Source of the DNA: Trileptium ribeirensis
Lineage: Eukaryota; Nematoda; Enoplea; Enoplida; Thoracostomopsidae
Direction: 5' to 3'
DNA: 64,000 bases
Assembly: GCA_030248225.1 (NCBI GenBank)
Contig: JASANE010009848.1
Span: forward strand, 1-64,000
Positions 32,021-46,518 of this stretch are shown in pieces; position 1 is the stretch's first letter, and every line of letters begins with the position of its first letter. The notes beneath the pieces were generated by a model. That model was not told the origin of the DNA. It searched no databases and saw only the letters and a list, made by a program, of their open reading frames with translations. A program made the position numbers and the translations under genes.

Positions 32021-32713
32021 TGAATGACCATTTACTGTTCTCATACGTTTTTATCGGTGAATCTACCTGGTATATTGTTAATTGCAACGTTGTTCTTTTT
32101 CGAACAGAGTTAGCTAATAATTAGGATGCTAGCTAATCACAAGTTATCATGTGCCGGATCGCAAAATTCTAATTACGTAGCTGCCATAAGTGGTAGAGTA
32201 AAAAACAGTTTCTGTAAAAAAGCAAGCCGAATTGTGCAGTCAACTACTTGGTATACGATATTTGAAACATTTCACTTCATTACTCTATACAAATTTACGA
32301 CAGAAACTAGAAATTTGTATATTCGTATCACAGGTGCCCAAGGTCCGTTGGCTTAGAGTGGCGAATAATCCCGTGAAGGGGGTCTTCCTAGGAGAGGAGT
32401 AGGCCAGGGCAGTGTTTGATACATGAAATTTTTGCCAAATTTGATAAAATTCTCCCAAATTTTAGCCAATTTGTGATAAATTTTCCCAATTTCCTTGATT
32501 TTTGCGTATTTTATCCCAATATTTGGTAATTTTCAGCATTTTCGCCTAAAATTATACTGAAATATTTTATTTTTCGCTCCGCGGCGCAACAGATGGAGAT
32601 ATGGACGCGAAGAGGGATTCGGAGCCCCAAAAATGTACTTATGGCTTGACAACTATGATTCATATGTTTAATTATTGATTAAAAAGAATGAAACTATTAC
32701 ACGTAAACTTCAG

Positions 32714-32866
32714 ATCCCGACTTACTCAGACAAGTCGACAAGAAGCGGCGGTGTAACAACACCAAACAGTGACAGCATGGCCTTATCATCGGATCAAATT
32801 TTCAGTGACATTGAATGGAGTAATAGTTGTGGCATACGAAAATCTAAAAGTAGCTGTTGCTCACAA
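32714..32866 (+). CDS. Host gene A, small Ser-rich exon
   Basis: 153 nt, phase 0 at both ends: acceptor AACTTCAG|ATC, donor TCACAA|GTAAGC. Encodes 51 residues, IPTYSDKSTRSGGVTT at the start and KSKSSCCSQ at the end. Phase matches the exon ending at 30639 and the exon starting at 37037. No domain recognised. Confidence 0.65.
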
Positions 32867-35800
32867 GTAAGCATATAGTTAAAACTGCATGGATTAATAA
32901 TGCGTTTTGATTACGTGGAATCCGAAATATTGTATATATGTTTTAGCAATTACGAACAGAGTTATACCAATTTTAATTGAAAACTCGGAAAAATTAATAT
33001 GAAAAATCGGCGAGAGCGTGAAAACCGTACTGCTTAACCCTGGCCTTAGCCCTCGCCAGGCACCAAACCCACAACCCGTCGGTTCCAACTATTACCATCA
33101 TCCCACATTTCTGCTAGAGTTGTTTTATTGTTCACATCGCGTATCCAGGTAATCTATACCCTTGTTATGTTTCAAATAACCAACCTTCCAGGTAGCGATT
33201 TAGCGTGAAATTTCATGTTATTGTTTGTGATCTGGTATCAGTATCGGTTGTTTAACTTGGCACCACAGTGACTGTGGTCATAGGTGACAAGCTTATGACA
33301 GTTGAAGATATCTTGTGACGAAGCGCTTTTCGGCATTCACACTCTAATGCGACTTGCGCAATCTTAATATATCGCACAAAATTTATAAGTTGTAGAATCA
33401 TAGAGTGTATTTTCGAATTATACATGAAAAATTTTTACGCTGTTTACTGTAACGCATGCTAAAAATGCGTATGTGTGTTCTCCATTACTATTTAAAGTAA
33501 CTAAAATTATTTTCAGACAAATGTCACTCAATTTTTATGAGTATTTCGTGAACTAGTTAAGATGCAGGGAAACATGACACTAATTCTACCTTACATATAA
33601 GCGTGACAGATACTATAACCATATAGCGGGTCCTACGGAATAGGCCGGGAGGAGTGGATACTGCGACAACCACATGGTCTACTGCGACATTTATTGATAA
33701 CCTACGCACCTTCTAAAATTTAACCCCTTCAATGTTGAGATTCCGACCCCGAGATTTTTGGGTCGACAATGAAAAATGTTGTATTGACATTGAAAATTTG
33801 ATACTATCAATAAATTTCGACATAAAAATGAGCAAATATGCAGTGCTACTGTCGAGGCAATTGTTTAAAACTCTATTTTTAAATTAACAAAAACTTATTT
33901 ATCTGCAACTCCTGCTTGATTTTTCTCGCAAAGGTCCCAGAAGTTGCCACCCCTACTTGAGAGTTCTAGTCGGAGCAACTGGAATGATCGGTGCCCAGTG
34001 AATAACTACTTTTATGAGTCAAATCGGCAAATCTGATACCAAAACAATCTATAATGTAGATGTAGCATGAGCGTTCAAAGTTTTTAAACAGAATATATAA
34101 CCGTTTTAAGGCTGCACTTTAAAGTGTCAACTCAAACTTACTCAATGCAAATTTAAACATTTACGCGCCCGCAATTTTGTACTATTTTCATGGCACCCTG
34201 CAGAAAAATATGGGTTAAGAATTTAGTTTAGCGTTTAATAAAACGCTAAAAGCTCTACAGTAGCATTTGCATAGCAAGCTTCGTAAATTTAGCGAGCCTT
34301 GTGGTTCACAAGAAATATGATATACAGCCTGCCAGAGTTCGTTCCCTCATCCTCTGTAATTCCGCTAAACGACATTGAAGGTCCAAACGTTCTGCGATTC
34401 CCCAGCAGCTCTACAGCAGGCATGAGAATTATTGTTTTTTCTATAGTGTAGCGGCCGAAAGGAGAGGTACAGAAGTGTCCGAACTAATATTTTTACCATT
34501 CATGTGGTTAAATGGCATACGAATGATATTCATTCACTCTTAACCTGCTAAAGTATTCCTATATCATGGATGTTAGTAGCAGTTACCCTTCGGAAGGCTC
34601 GGGCCATCCAACTCAAGCCCACTCGGCGCGCGGAAATTTTTCAGAGAAAATTGACAAAAAATGGAAGAAATTTTGTCAAAATTGACAAAAATTAGCAAAA
34701 TTGGTGGCACTTTTAAGAAAAATTTGGTAGAATTGGCAGAAACAAGGAAAACTTTTAGCGAAATATGTGAAAAAATACGCGCTCCTAAAAATCTTAAGGA
34801 TTGGTCGCTAGTTGATGAGACCGTTGGATTAGTAGTATTCTTTTAATTCTGCTAAGTTACACCATCTTAATGATTTTATAAATAATAATATATAATTGAA
34901 TTTTATATCTTTCTATATTTGTGCATGTAAAAACCGCAACGAAATCCCGTATTATTTTCATGCACTAGCCGTAAATACAATAATTATATACACTGTTAAA
35001 ATTTTTTTATGGTTTGCAAACTACGGGGTGAGGCCGGGTGCCCGGCCCATTCTAGGATTTGCGCCTTTGCGCTTGACCCACAGTTGGAGATTCAAAATTT
35101 ACAACGTTTTGGTGCAAAATGCATAAGTAAGCGCGCCCGCACATGTACTGCAAAAAATATGATGGAAATTTGGTCTTGAAATGGCGATTTCCTTGTATTT
35201 GTTTTTATAAAAGGAAGAGTACCAACCAGGTCTATTAAGCTGCAACTTGTTACTAACGTAATAATTTATTGTGCTATGGATATATTAGATAAATGAAATT
35301 AGTCTTTAATTGGTTATATTTTGTGCTACCGAAATTGGTTTGGGTTTGATCCTAAAATTAAATAATTCCCGTTCCGTGTGCGCGCGATCTTATTGGCGGT
35401 ATTACGTCGGCGGGTAACCAAGCGGAAGAATATGCACTGTAAAAGTTTGAACTAAACCAGTTCATTTATAACGTAGGTACGACCGCTAATAACAAAACAC
35501 AGGCAGATCTCAGTCCTAAACTGCTTCATGAGATAGATGAAAACATTATATACATACAAGCGCGTATGATTAAACGCACATTCTAAGAGAATAGTAGCCG
35601 AATACCTGGATCGTTTCCTGAACTATGGAATTGCAACAAAGTTTCATGCAATGCACAGTATGAAATCTTATAGACCTGTTATCTATTTTTTCAAGGTTTC
35701 TTAAAACAACGAAATTTGGGTTTTTGATTTTGAACATTTATGGTGAATCATGTTTAATGTAAAACCTGTCACAATCTATGTGCAATTTCTTGGTGACGTC

Positions 35801-37036
35801 TATCCTTACATACAACATAACGTACCCTCTTAAAAAGTAGTATTATATGTCATACCTATGAGTACAGTGTCATATATTATTTGTGCGGTCTGGTTTACAT
35901 ACACATTTTAAGTGCGATAGTTCATACATTTGTAATATATGGATATCAAAACAATTTTGTATAAAATTTCATGCAGAGGGTTTCTCGTTTATCTGAATTC
36001 TCAGATACCTTTGTCTAAAAAATACAATGTAGGAATCTTTTCATATATTTGTTTCAAATACCATACATGTGTTGTATAAATTTTAATATATATTTGTATA
36101 AAAATAATATATGTATTGTATGAAGTTTTATATTTATTTGCATAAAATAAGATACACCTAATGTATGAATGTTTGTATATAATTGCAATTTTTGTACTGG
36201 GTTTCAATTTTATGATATAATTGCTTTATATAGTTTTAAAAAATTATGTGCTGCAAAAAATATACTTATAATATGAAATTTCATACAAATTATGTGCAAA
36301 TAATGATACATTTTTGTAGTCAATATCATGCAAATCATGTACTATTGATCAGACATACGCTATAGGTAACAAGTCATAAAAATTTTTATACATAAATTCA
36401 TTCATACAAAGGATATGTAAATAATCATACATATTCTGTGTTACAACTCATACAAATTATGTACAATGCGTCATACATTAACTATGGTCAATTTCTTACA
36501 ACTTATGTTGGAATAATCATGCATAATGTACAAAGTGGTACACAATCGCTAAACCAATGATCTCAGTTTGAATTGAACATGTCCAAACTAACACTAGCAC
36601 TAGAATTGAAACGTCAATGATTCGAAATGCCCAAAAAATGACTACAGTTCTCTCCCAGAGCTCATTAAGCAATTTGGTCATTTCATATTAGAATGATTCT
36701 TTATAAGCGATAGAAAGAAACACTCATATACGCTGAAATTTTGCGCAGTCTATCACTTCGATGTTTCAAGCAGCTACTTTTGCCGATCTGCTACTGTGCA
36801 TGCGACTGTCCGATAGCTTTATTAATTTATTCTCTATGCCTCATGGCAAACAATTTCATCGCAAACGTGTAGTACTTGAGTGCTGACAAATTTTGATATT
36901 TAGTGCTTCACATAGCATTTAAAACGAATATCAGCTAAATTATTTTAGAAAATTTTATGAATTAATGCCAAGTGTTAAGTTAAATTGACGTGTTTCAATT
37001 CTGCTATTTAACCGTAAGTTGTATGAGTTACCTTAG
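32867..37036. other. Intron-like stretch
   Basis: 4.2 kb, no supported gene. Contains an AT-rich segment with repeated AAATTGGCAAAAATT-type words (about 34630-34770), a GGCCGGGTGCCCGGCC palindrome at 35032-35047, and an AT-rich stretch with many degenerate CATACAAATTATGT words (about 35930-36540). Confidence 0.5.
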
Positions 37037-37250
37037 GAATTGCTTAGTAATGAATTGCGACTAGATCAAAGGTATTCTCCGACCAGGAAAACAAATACTG
37101 ACTGCCATTCGACTGGAGCAAGTGATTCTTACCGACAATCATTCAAATCTGCCAGCGTTAAAAATAATAATTCAACGAGCCAAACCTCGTCCACAACCTA
37201 TTCTAGCAAAGATACACATTGGGATATAGCTGACATGGAAAGCATCAAAG
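37037..37250 (+). CDS. Host gene A, Ser/Thr-rich exon
   Basis: Acceptor TACCTTAG|GAATTG, phase 0. Donor ATCAAAG|GTATGT, phase 1. 71 codons plus one base; the start ELLSNELRLDQRYSPTRKT is followed by a Ser/Thr-rich stretch (SVKNNNSTSQTSSTTYSSKD) and HWDIADMESIK. The phase-1 end fits both the exon at 38067 and the exon at 47470, so alternative 3' ends are possible. Confidence 0.65.
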
Positions 37251-38066
37251 GTATGTGCATGATTGTATCTTTTATAGCGTTGTTGAATCGCGTCAAAAAG
37301 CAATAGATAATTGTCATGGTGTGCATGCTTTTCCAATCTATATAACCTTTGGTGTGGCAAAAACTTCGATTTGCTGATCATAAGATACATTTTTCTACGT
37401 AAAATCAAAAGTATCTTGATGCTGCGATACTCGCTAAGCCACAAGTTCTACATCCTGTGCAAAAAAATTAAACATATATCATAGGTGTCGACGGAGCAAG
37501 TTAATCACTCTCTAAGGGCTAGGCCCTATCTAAATCCATATTCCATCCGCCACCCCGTCCCCCGTGAAGGGTCCGTACCTGCAACCCTCCCAAGCACTTT
37601 CCTCGCTTATTGAGAATTAGGCAAAATTGTCGAAAATTCAAGCAGAATTGGCAAAAATTGATGTAAAATTGGCGAACATGAAAGAGTTCGGAACGCCGAG
37701 CAGAGAAAGGGATGGGATCAGACTACCTCTCAGGGGAATCGGCGAGGCCTCAAAGGAGAGGCCGAGCCTCAGGGGGAAATTCTCCTCTCTCCTATGAGCA
37801 TGTATGCCTATGTATGAACAAAGATATTATATATTATATTTTTATGAATTATACTAGTACATATGTTAGTCTAAATATTTTAAATGCAATAATGAGAAAT
37901 TTTATAGAAATAGTGTCATAACATTAGATACTGCATGTATGTAAAACGTTACATAGCAGCTGTATGAAACGTTGCTGTTTTGCAAGAACGCAGTTTTGCA
38001 CCTACATGTGTACATTTATGTGACATTCTGTATAATAATTCTACGCAATTACATAACAGATTTTAG

Positions 38067-38326
38067 AATCTATCAATGTTATCGATTTAGAAACGCCAAA
38101 TATTTTATCTGAATCGGACCGAATAGATATGATTCGAAGAAATGCTCGTTGGAAGGAAAGGATTGACTATGTTGACAAGTTTGAACAACGATACTGTAAA
38201 ACTAGATATCTACATAAAAGAAGCCGCCCTATCAAATTAGGAGTCAAAACTAAACAACGTCGATGTCCCGATTTCGTTGCATTGGATTGGACAAAACTTA
38301 CAAGAACGTTTGCGCATTATGATTAG
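38067..38326 (+). CDS. Host gene A, basic C-terminal exon
   Basis: Acceptor TTTTAG|AATCT at 38066/38067 fits the phase-1 donor at 37250. 86 residues to TAG at 38324-38326. Starts ESINVIDLETPNILSESDRI, then basic: RRNARWKERIDYVDKFEQRY and KRSRPIKLGVKTKQRR. This is the most protein-like small exon of the gene, but I do not recognise it. A further internal donor cannot be excluded. Confidence 0.65.
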
Positions 38327-39938
38327 TTTCACTAAAATAGATGCAAACAAAATTTGTATGTGATATCTCGCTTTTGTGATATAAATAGCTTCAAGTTTTT
38401 TGTCATCTGTTGTTCCCCGGGTATATTATATTTCATAGATATCAGTAATGATGCAAAACATCTGTTATAATTCAATGCCCCACTTTCTGAGCAAAAAGCG
38501 AAGAAATTTGTATTGTTTCAAAAGGCGCTGGCAGGGATATGCGATATTTAGAAATTATCGGCAAATTGTTGTCATAGACAATTCATTAAATCAGACACCA
38601 CGTGAAATGTGAAACATATTTGAAATATTTCGATTTTTCAATTGAAAGTAGCAAAACGATATTAGCTACTGCTTTTACCATTTGCGTGATACAAACGGGC
38701 AATAAAATTTTGATACAAAAAATTTGTATCTTTGAACCGGACTGATTATTTTGAAAATACCACTATAGATTTTAAATTTGGTACAAAATGCAAGCTCACA
38801 GCCATAATAATGCATTACGTTATATTGAGAACAAACTTATTCAGTAATGTCTTTCATGGGCTCGCCCGACAACTTTATATGTTTTTTATGAAGTTCACTC
38901 AGAATAATTTTGTAAAGTGAAGAACTATCTATTAAATAACAGTAACTGTAACAGTCTATTCAGTATAACTATTTTTCAGATTTGATTTGTTTGCAATTTG
39001 ATTTGATTAACCTAGTAGATTTGATTGCAACTTGAAAGTCCGTGTGACGCAATAACACCACCTTTAAAATAAAAAAAATATTGACTTGATACCGATGTCA
39101 TGGTTAGCTAGTACTAATTATAGACAAACCATGTGAAGCAAAAATGATCTTGTTAAACTAACGATCTCAGCACATCTACTCAGTCATTAATGTCTTAGAC
39201 GAAATCTCGATTGTCTTTAGCACATTTATAAGTAACAAGACTGACTTTATCAATGGCCTTTTGCGCAAAAAACATATTTACAGAAAAGATTGTTTTTGGA
39301 TGTCATAATTTGTGCACTTTGGTGTTGTCATACTGTTTGACTGGGAAATCATACTTGATTTAACAGATAAATAAACACCACTCTAGCACAACATCAATGT
39401 TACTGACATAAAATTACTGTCTTTGTAAATAAACCATGTAAAGTTCTGTCCCACGTAGTATGACGTATGCTAAGTAAAATGTTTCACTGACCGTTATGTT
39501 TTTAAAATTATTAAATCGTTTTCAAAATTTCCAGAAGATACAACGGTTCACCCACGAGCGTTTGAATAAGAACTGTTATTAGTCAAGTCCTGAACTAACA
39601 TAATTCATGTGAAAGTATACGTTATATTAATAATTCGCGATTTGCGCTATGCTATAAATCGATACACCAGTATATCATTTTTATCACATCTTGTAAACGC
39701 AGAGAATGGAAATTCGGAACCAAGTTTTAATTTGAAGGTGCCCAATGTGGCTGTAAGTCATAGCTGTCGCACTTTAAAATCGAAAGGGGATAGCAAAATT
39801 TGTCCAAAAAATTAAAATTACAGAGAGACGTCGTACACAGAGAATGTTGTTTTAAACAGGTTGTTAGGCGTTACAACGTAACAAAGTTGTTACGTATTTC
39901 CAGATTGTGTACCAACTCATTGTCTAACTAATATTTTA
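38327..39938. other. No gene seen
   Basis: AT-rich. Short open frames (38732-38920, 39609-39815) lack support. Confidence 0.5.
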
Positions 39939-40150
39939 ACACACAAGTGCGAGCATGCTCACGATGTACAGCAAGTGCACGCATTTTTATGAAGGACGCA
40001 AGACTTGATTTCAGCTGGAATATTACCGTGTGCGTAAAGTAAATTTTAAAATTATTGCTATGATATACGGCCAATACACATAAAATTGCTAGGTGCTTCT
40101 AATTTCCCAACACCTACAAATTTTCATACTTATGGTTCTAGAACACCCAC
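39939..40150 (+). repeat. Direct repeat, copy 1 of about 210 bp
   Basis: Begins ACACACAAGTGCGAGCATGC and continues through CGCAAGACTTGATTTCA, TGGAATATTACCGTGTG and CAATACACATAAAATT; repeated at about 40303-40512. Confidence 0.75.
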
Positions 40151-40302
40151 AAAGTTTCTGGGAAATCTTTCATGCTCTTTTTTCCGCTTATGAAGTATAT
40201 CATCCATCTATCAAGCGCCATAGTTTGGCTTTGTGTATCGCAATTTGAAACTGTTTCAAACTAGGCTTTGAATGTGTAACAACACACCGTCGAAGTAATA
40301 TT

Positions 40303-40512
40303 TAGACACACAAGTGCGAGCATGCTCACAATGTAGACCAAGTAACCACATTTTTTCTATGAAGTACGCAAGGCTTGATTTCATCTGGAATATTACTGTG
40401 TGCATGAAGTAAATTATAAAATTATTGCTGGGATATACGACAATACACATAAAATTTCTCGGTGCTTCCAATTTCGCAACACCCATTAATTTTGAAACTT
40501 AAGGTTCTATCT
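40303..40512 (+). repeat. Direct repeat, copy 2 of about 210 bp
   Basis: Diverged partner of 39939-40150, offset about 365 bp. Confidence 0.75.
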
Positions 40513-40837
40513 AACACTAAAACATCAGAAACTACATAAACAACTGACAGATAAAGACGTTGTGAAAGTGTGCAGTAACAAATAGAGCACAACCGGAGCA
40601 TCAATTTGTCATAAAAATTAAGGGTATGGAATCTGCGTAAATAACTATGGTTTCCCTACTTCGAACCGCCACCGTCTGCTTTTTGTCATTGAATATTTTA
40701 ATGTTACATTTTCAGATAAAACTATTATCTGTTGTTGCAGCTTTCACATGGTACACCATTTATACGCAGTCGTATTAACTTTATGTAGCATTCACGGAGA
40801 GTTTATGTGCAGTCACAGCACTTTGCGGTAAATTTTT

Positions 40838-41135
40838 TGAAAAAGTTGCTACAGAAACTGTACGACTTTTAGAAAAACTGCAATAAAAACTGCATCATTC
40901 TTAGAAAAGCTGCTACAAAAACTGTGTCACATTTAGGAAATGTGCTGCAGAAACTGTGTCACTTTAAAAAAACTGCTAGAGAAATCTTGTCACTTCTAGA
41001 AAAACAGCTACCTAGAAACTTAGAAAATCTGCTACCAAAACTGTGTCAATTTTTGATGAACTGTAATAAAAACTGAGTCACTTTTAAATAGAAATTGCAT
41101 CAATTTTAGTTAACCTGCCAAAGAAACTGTATCAT
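40838..41135 (+). repeat. Degenerate tandem repeat of about 32 bp
   Basis: About nine units of the type AGAAAAACTGCTACAAAAACTGTGTCACTTTT. It directly precedes the large array. Confidence 0.7.
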
Positions 41136-43204
41136 AATAAGCCATGAGACTTTGTTAAGCTCAGACCATTCGTACTCGCTGTGTACATTGCTGTGGGGCA
41201 ATTTTCTTAGCTCCAAAGATCTTCGATAAGCTTGGCTCATTTGTACTTGTTCTGTACATTGCTGTTAAGACAGTTTCGCAACAGCAGGGGTCTTCGTTGA
41301 CTTTGGCCAATACTTGTTCTGTGCATTGTTGTCGATGCACTTTGACCCCAAGGATTTTTCTTGAACTCGTTCCATTATACACGTTCTGTACGTTGCTGTC
41401 GACACATATTCTTAGCACCACGGATCTTCTTTGAGCTTAGCCAATTCGTACTTGTTTTGCACATTGCTGTCGAGACATTTTCTTAGCGACAAAATCTCTT
41501 CCTTGGGATTGGCCTATTCGTACTAGTTCTGTGCATTGTTGTTCATACACTTTCTTAACACCAATGACCTTCTTTGAACTTAGCGCATACGTACTTTTTC
41601 TCTACATTGTTGGCGAGACATTTTTTAGCCACAAAGGTCTTAGTTGAGCTTAACCTATCCGCATTCCTTTTGTGCGGTGCTTTCGAGATAGTTTCTTAGC
41701 CCCAAGGGATCTTCTTTGAGTTTGACCATTTTTACTCGTTCTGTGCGTTACTATCGAGACATTTTCAAACCCCAAGTATCTTAATTGAGCTCGTTTCATT
41801 TATACATGTCCTGTGCATTGCTGTGGATACGCCGTCTTATCAAAAAAAAGATTTTCCTTGAGCTAAACTCATTCGTACTCTTTCTCTACATTGCTGTCGA
41901 GACATTTTCTTCGCCCTAAGTCTTCGTTCATCTGATACAATTCTTACGCTTTCACTGCATTGCTCTCGAGACATTTTTTAGCCCCCAAGAGTCTTCCTTG
42001 AGTTTGGACCATTGGTACTTCTAGGCTTTGCTGTCCATACAGTTTCTTAGCACCAATGATATTCGTTAAGTTCGTTCTATTCATACCAATTCTGTACATT
42101 GCTGTCAAGACATATTTTTAGCAGCAACGATCTTATTTTAGATTAGATCATTCGTACTCGTTCTGTACATTGCTGTCGGAACACTTTCTTTGCTCCAAGG
42201 AACTTCACTACGCTTGGCCCATTCGTACATGTTCTGTGCATTGCTGTCGAGACATTTTCTTAGCCACAAAGGGTCTTCCTTGAGTTTGTTCTATTCATAC
42301 CCGGTCTGTGCATTGCCGTCGAGACATATTTTAGCACCATGGATCTTCTTTCGGCTTAGCCTATGCGTACTCGTTCTGTACATTGCTGTCGATACATTTT
42401 CTTAGCTCCTAAGAGTCTTCCTTGAGTGTGGCTCAACTGTGCTTTTGCGATTTGCTGTCCATACAGTTTCTTGGCCCCAATGATTTTCCTTGAACTCGTT
42501 CCGTTTATACACGTTCTGTACGTTGCTGTAGAGACATATTCTTAGCACCAAGGAACTAACTTCGTTGAGCTTAACCCATGCGTACTCATTCTGTACATTT
42601 CTGTAAAGACATTTTCTTTGCCCCAAGGATCTTCACTAAGCTTGTGCCATTCGTACATCGTCATGTGTATTGCTATAGATGAGCTTTCTTTGTACGAAGG
42701 ATCTTCTTTGAGCTTAGTCCATAAGTCCTCTTCTTAAACATTGCTGTCGACATATTTTCTTAGCACCGAGCATCTTTTTTTATCTTAGCCCATTCGTACT
42801 CATTTTATGCGGTGCTGTTGAGATATATTCTTATCACTATGGATATTCTTTGAGTTTAGCCCTTTTCTTTCTAGTACGTACATTTCTGGCGGGACATTTT
42901 ATAGCCCCAAAGATTTTCGTTGAGTTTGGCCTAATTGCATTCGTTCTGGACATTGCTGTCGTGACATTTTCTTAGCCCAAAGGATATTCGTTAAGCTTAG
43001 CCCATTCGTACCCATTTTGTACATTGCTGTCGAGACATATTCTTAGCACCAAAGCGTCTTCCTTGAGTTTGTCCCATTCGTAATCGGTCTGTGCATTTGT
43101 GTCAATACACTTTCTGTGCACCACGGATCTCCTTTGAGCTTAGTCTATGGGTCCTCGTTCTGTACATTGCTGTCGGCACAAGCCACAAGGATTGAGCATT
43201 CGTT

Positions 43205-43395
43205 TATCCAATATAATTCCTACTCGTTGCGCGCGTTCAGGGAAGTCGCAAAAAAGTGGGCGGTCCCAGACTTTTGCTGAATTACGTGAAAAAATTAACT
43301 GATAGGTTTATAACAAAATGAATGTGAACGACCTGCCCCCACTTATTTCACGGCCTCCCACTTTTGAGGAGCCTGCGACGCCCCTGTGTGCATTT
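43205..43395 (+). repeat. Higher-order module, copy 1
   Basis: Contains GTGAAAAAATTAACTGATAG, AACAAAATGAATGTGAACGA and CCTGCGACGCCCCTGTGTGC. Preceded by an ATCCAATATAATTCC-type word. Confidence 0.8.
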
Positions 43396-44099
43396 GAGAT
43401 ATTTTCATAGCACCAAGGATCTTCCTTGAGCTTAGTTTATTTATACGCATTTTGTACATTCCCGTCGGGAAATTTTGTTAGCCTCAATGATTTTCGTTGG
43501 GTTCGTCCTATTTTCATTCGTTCTGGACAATGCTGTCAAGACAAGTTTTAGCGCCAAGCATCTCCTTTGAACTTATCCCATTCGTATTCGTTGAGTTTGG
43601 CCTATTTTCATTAGTTCTGGATATAGCTGTCGCGACATTTTTTTAGCACCAATGATCTGCTTTGAGCATAGTCCATCAATACTCATTTTCTACATTGGTA
43701 TAGGGACATTTTGCTAACCCCTAGGATCTTTGTTGGGTCTGGCCTATTTTCATTCGTTCTGGACATTGCTGTCGAGACAGTTTCTTAGCCCTAGGATCTT
43801 CTTTGAGCTTAGCCTATTCGTATTCGTTTTGAACATTGCTGTGGGGACATTTTGTTAGCCACAATGATGTTCGTTGAGTTTGACCTATTTTCATAAGTTT
43901 TGGCCATTGCTGTCGAGGCACTTTCTTATCCCCAAGAATATTCACTAAGCTTGGCCATTAGTAATCGTGCTGCGCATTGCTGTCGAGTCATTTTCTTATC
44001 CCCAAGGATCTTCGTTGACCTTACCTCATACGTGCTCGTTCTGTACAATGCTATCGAGATATTGTCGCAGCCCTAAGTGTCTTCGTTGATCTAATACAA

Positions 44100-44283
44100 T
44101 TCTTACTCGTTCGGCGCGTTCACGGAAGTCGGAAAATAGTGGGCAGCCCCTTTTGCTGATTTAAGTGAAAAAATTAACAGATGGGTTTGTAACAAAATGA
44201 ATGTAAACGACCTGCCCTCCACTTATTTTTCGTCCAACACCCTCGCTTTTGAAAAGCCTGCGACGCCTCCTGTGTGCATTTGC
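44100..44283 (+). repeat. Higher-order module, copy 2
   Basis: Same module, about 890 bp after copy 1. Confidence 0.8.
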
Positions 44284-45021
44284 GCTTTTTCTTAGCAACA
44301 CGGATATTCTTTGAACTTAGCCCATTCGTATTCATTTAATCCATTACTGTCAGGACATTTTGTTATCCTTAAGGATCTTCGTTGAGTTTGTCCTATTTTC
44401 ATTCGTTCTGGACATTGCTATTGCGACATTTTATTATCACCAGTGATCTTCTTTGAGCATAGCCCATCAATACTCATTTTCTACATTGGTGTAGGGACAT
44501 TTTGCTAACCCCTAGGATCTTTGTTGAGTCTGGCCTATTTTAATTCGTTCGGGACATTGCGGTCGAGATAGTTTCTTAGTCCCAAGGACCTCTTTTGAGC
44601 TTAGCCTATTCTTATTTGTTTTGTACATTGCTGTCGGCAAATCTTGTTAGCCCAAGGTTCTTCGTTGACTTTGGCCTATTTTCATAAGTTTTGGCCATTC
44701 CTATCGAGGCACATTCTTAGCCCAAGAATATTCGCTAAGCTTGGCCATCAATCATTCTGCACATTGCTGTCGAGTCATTTCCTTATCCCAACAGATCTTC
44801 GTTGAGCTTGGCCCATTCGTACTCTTTTGTACATTGCTGTCGCGACCCTTTCTTAGCCCAAAGCCCTCCTTGAGATGGTCCGATTCGTAATAGTTCTTTG
44901 CATTGGTGTCAATACACTTTCTGTGCACCAAGGATCTCCGTTTAGCTTAGTCTATGTGTCATCGTTCTGTACATTACTGTCGGCACAACCTCCAAAGATC
45001 GAGTATTCGTTGATCCAATAC

Positions 45022-45207
45022 AATTCTTACTTGTTCCGCTCGTTCAGGGAAATCGCAAAAGAGGGAGCGGCCCTCACGTTTGCTGATTTAAGTGAAAAAA
45101 TTAACTGATGGGTTTATAACAAAATGAATGTGAAAGACCTGCCCCCACTTATTTCGCGTCCAACCCCCTCGCTTTTAAAGAGCCTGAGACGCCTTCCTGT
45201 GTGTATT
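45022..45207 (+). repeat. Higher-order module, copy 3
   Basis: Same module, about 920 bp after copy 2. Confidence 0.8.
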
Positions 45208-46375
45208 TGAGATAGTTCCTTAGCACCAATGATCTCCATTAAGCTTAGCTCATTCGTACTCGTTCTGTACATTATTGACGAAACACTTTCGTAGCTGCAA
45301 AGCGTCTTCCTTGAGTTTCTCCCATTCGTAATCGTTCTACGTATTGCTGTCGATACACTTTCTCTGCACCAAGGATTTCCGTTGAGTTTGACCCAGTTGT
45401 GTTTCGTTTTGTGCATTGCTGTCCATACCCTTTTTAAGTACCATGGGTGTTCTTTGAGCTTTGCCCATTCATATATAGTCATTTTGTACATTGCTGTCGG
45501 GACATTTTGTTAGCTCCAAAGATCTTCGTTGAGTTTGGCCTATTTTATTCGTTCTGGACAATGCTGTGGAGACATTGTCTTAGCCCCAAACATCTTCTTT
45601 GAGCTTATCCCATTTGTATATACTCATTTAGTTCATTGCTGTCGGGACATTTTATTAGTCCCAAGGATCTTCGTTGAGTTTGGCCTTTTGCATTCGTTCT
45701 GGATATTGCTGTCCAGGCACTTTCCTAGCCGAAGGATCAACACTAATCTTGGCCCATTCGTAATCGTTCTGTACATCGCCGTCGAGAGACTTCCTTGGCC
45801 CCAAGAATCTTCGTTGAGCTTACCCCATTCCCACTCCTTCTGTACATTGTAGTCGAGACATTTTCGTAGCCCAAAGGCATCTTCATTGAGTTTCGATCAT
45901 TCGTACTTGATACTGTGCATTGCTGTCACTACACTTTTTAGCACCAACAGACTTCTTTGAGCTTAGCCCAGTCGTACCCTTTCTGTACATTGCTTTCGAG
46001 AGATTTTCATAGCCTTAGGGTCTTCGTTAATCTAACTACAATTCTTACTCGTTCTATGCTTTAGTCTCTATACATTTTTTAGCTCCCAAAAATCTTCCTT
46101 GAGCTCGTTCCCTTCATAAACTTTCTATAGATTGCAGTCGGGAGATTTCCCTGGGGCACACGGATGTTCGTTGAATTTGACCTATTTGTACTCGATCTGT
46201 AGACATTGCTGTTGAGACATTTTCTTAGCCCGATAGATCATCATTGAACTCGTTCCAGTCATACACGTTGCGCATGGCTGTCCAGCAAGGTTACTGTTGA
46301 CCTTAGCCTATGGGTACTCGTTCTGTGCATTGCTGTCGGGACAAGCCCAAGGATAGCGTCTTGGTTGATGCAATA

Positions 46376-46518
46376 CAATTTTTACCCGTTCCGTGCGTCC
46401 AGAAAACGCCCCCCACTTTAGCTGACCTACGTGAAAATAAACTGATGGGATTGTAATAAAATGAATGTGAACGACCTGTCCCCACTTCTTCGGCATCTCC
46501 CCCAGTTTGCGATCCCAT
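46376..46518 (+). repeat. Higher-order module, copy 4 (shorter)
   Basis: Same module, about 1350 bp after copy 3, more diverged and shortened. Confidence 0.75.

Larger units (their letters stand above)
30703..32713. other. Intron-like stretch with repeats
   Basis: Lies between two phase-compatible exons. Holds the tRNA-like element and two inverted copies of a dispersed repeat, listed separately. Confidence 0.5.
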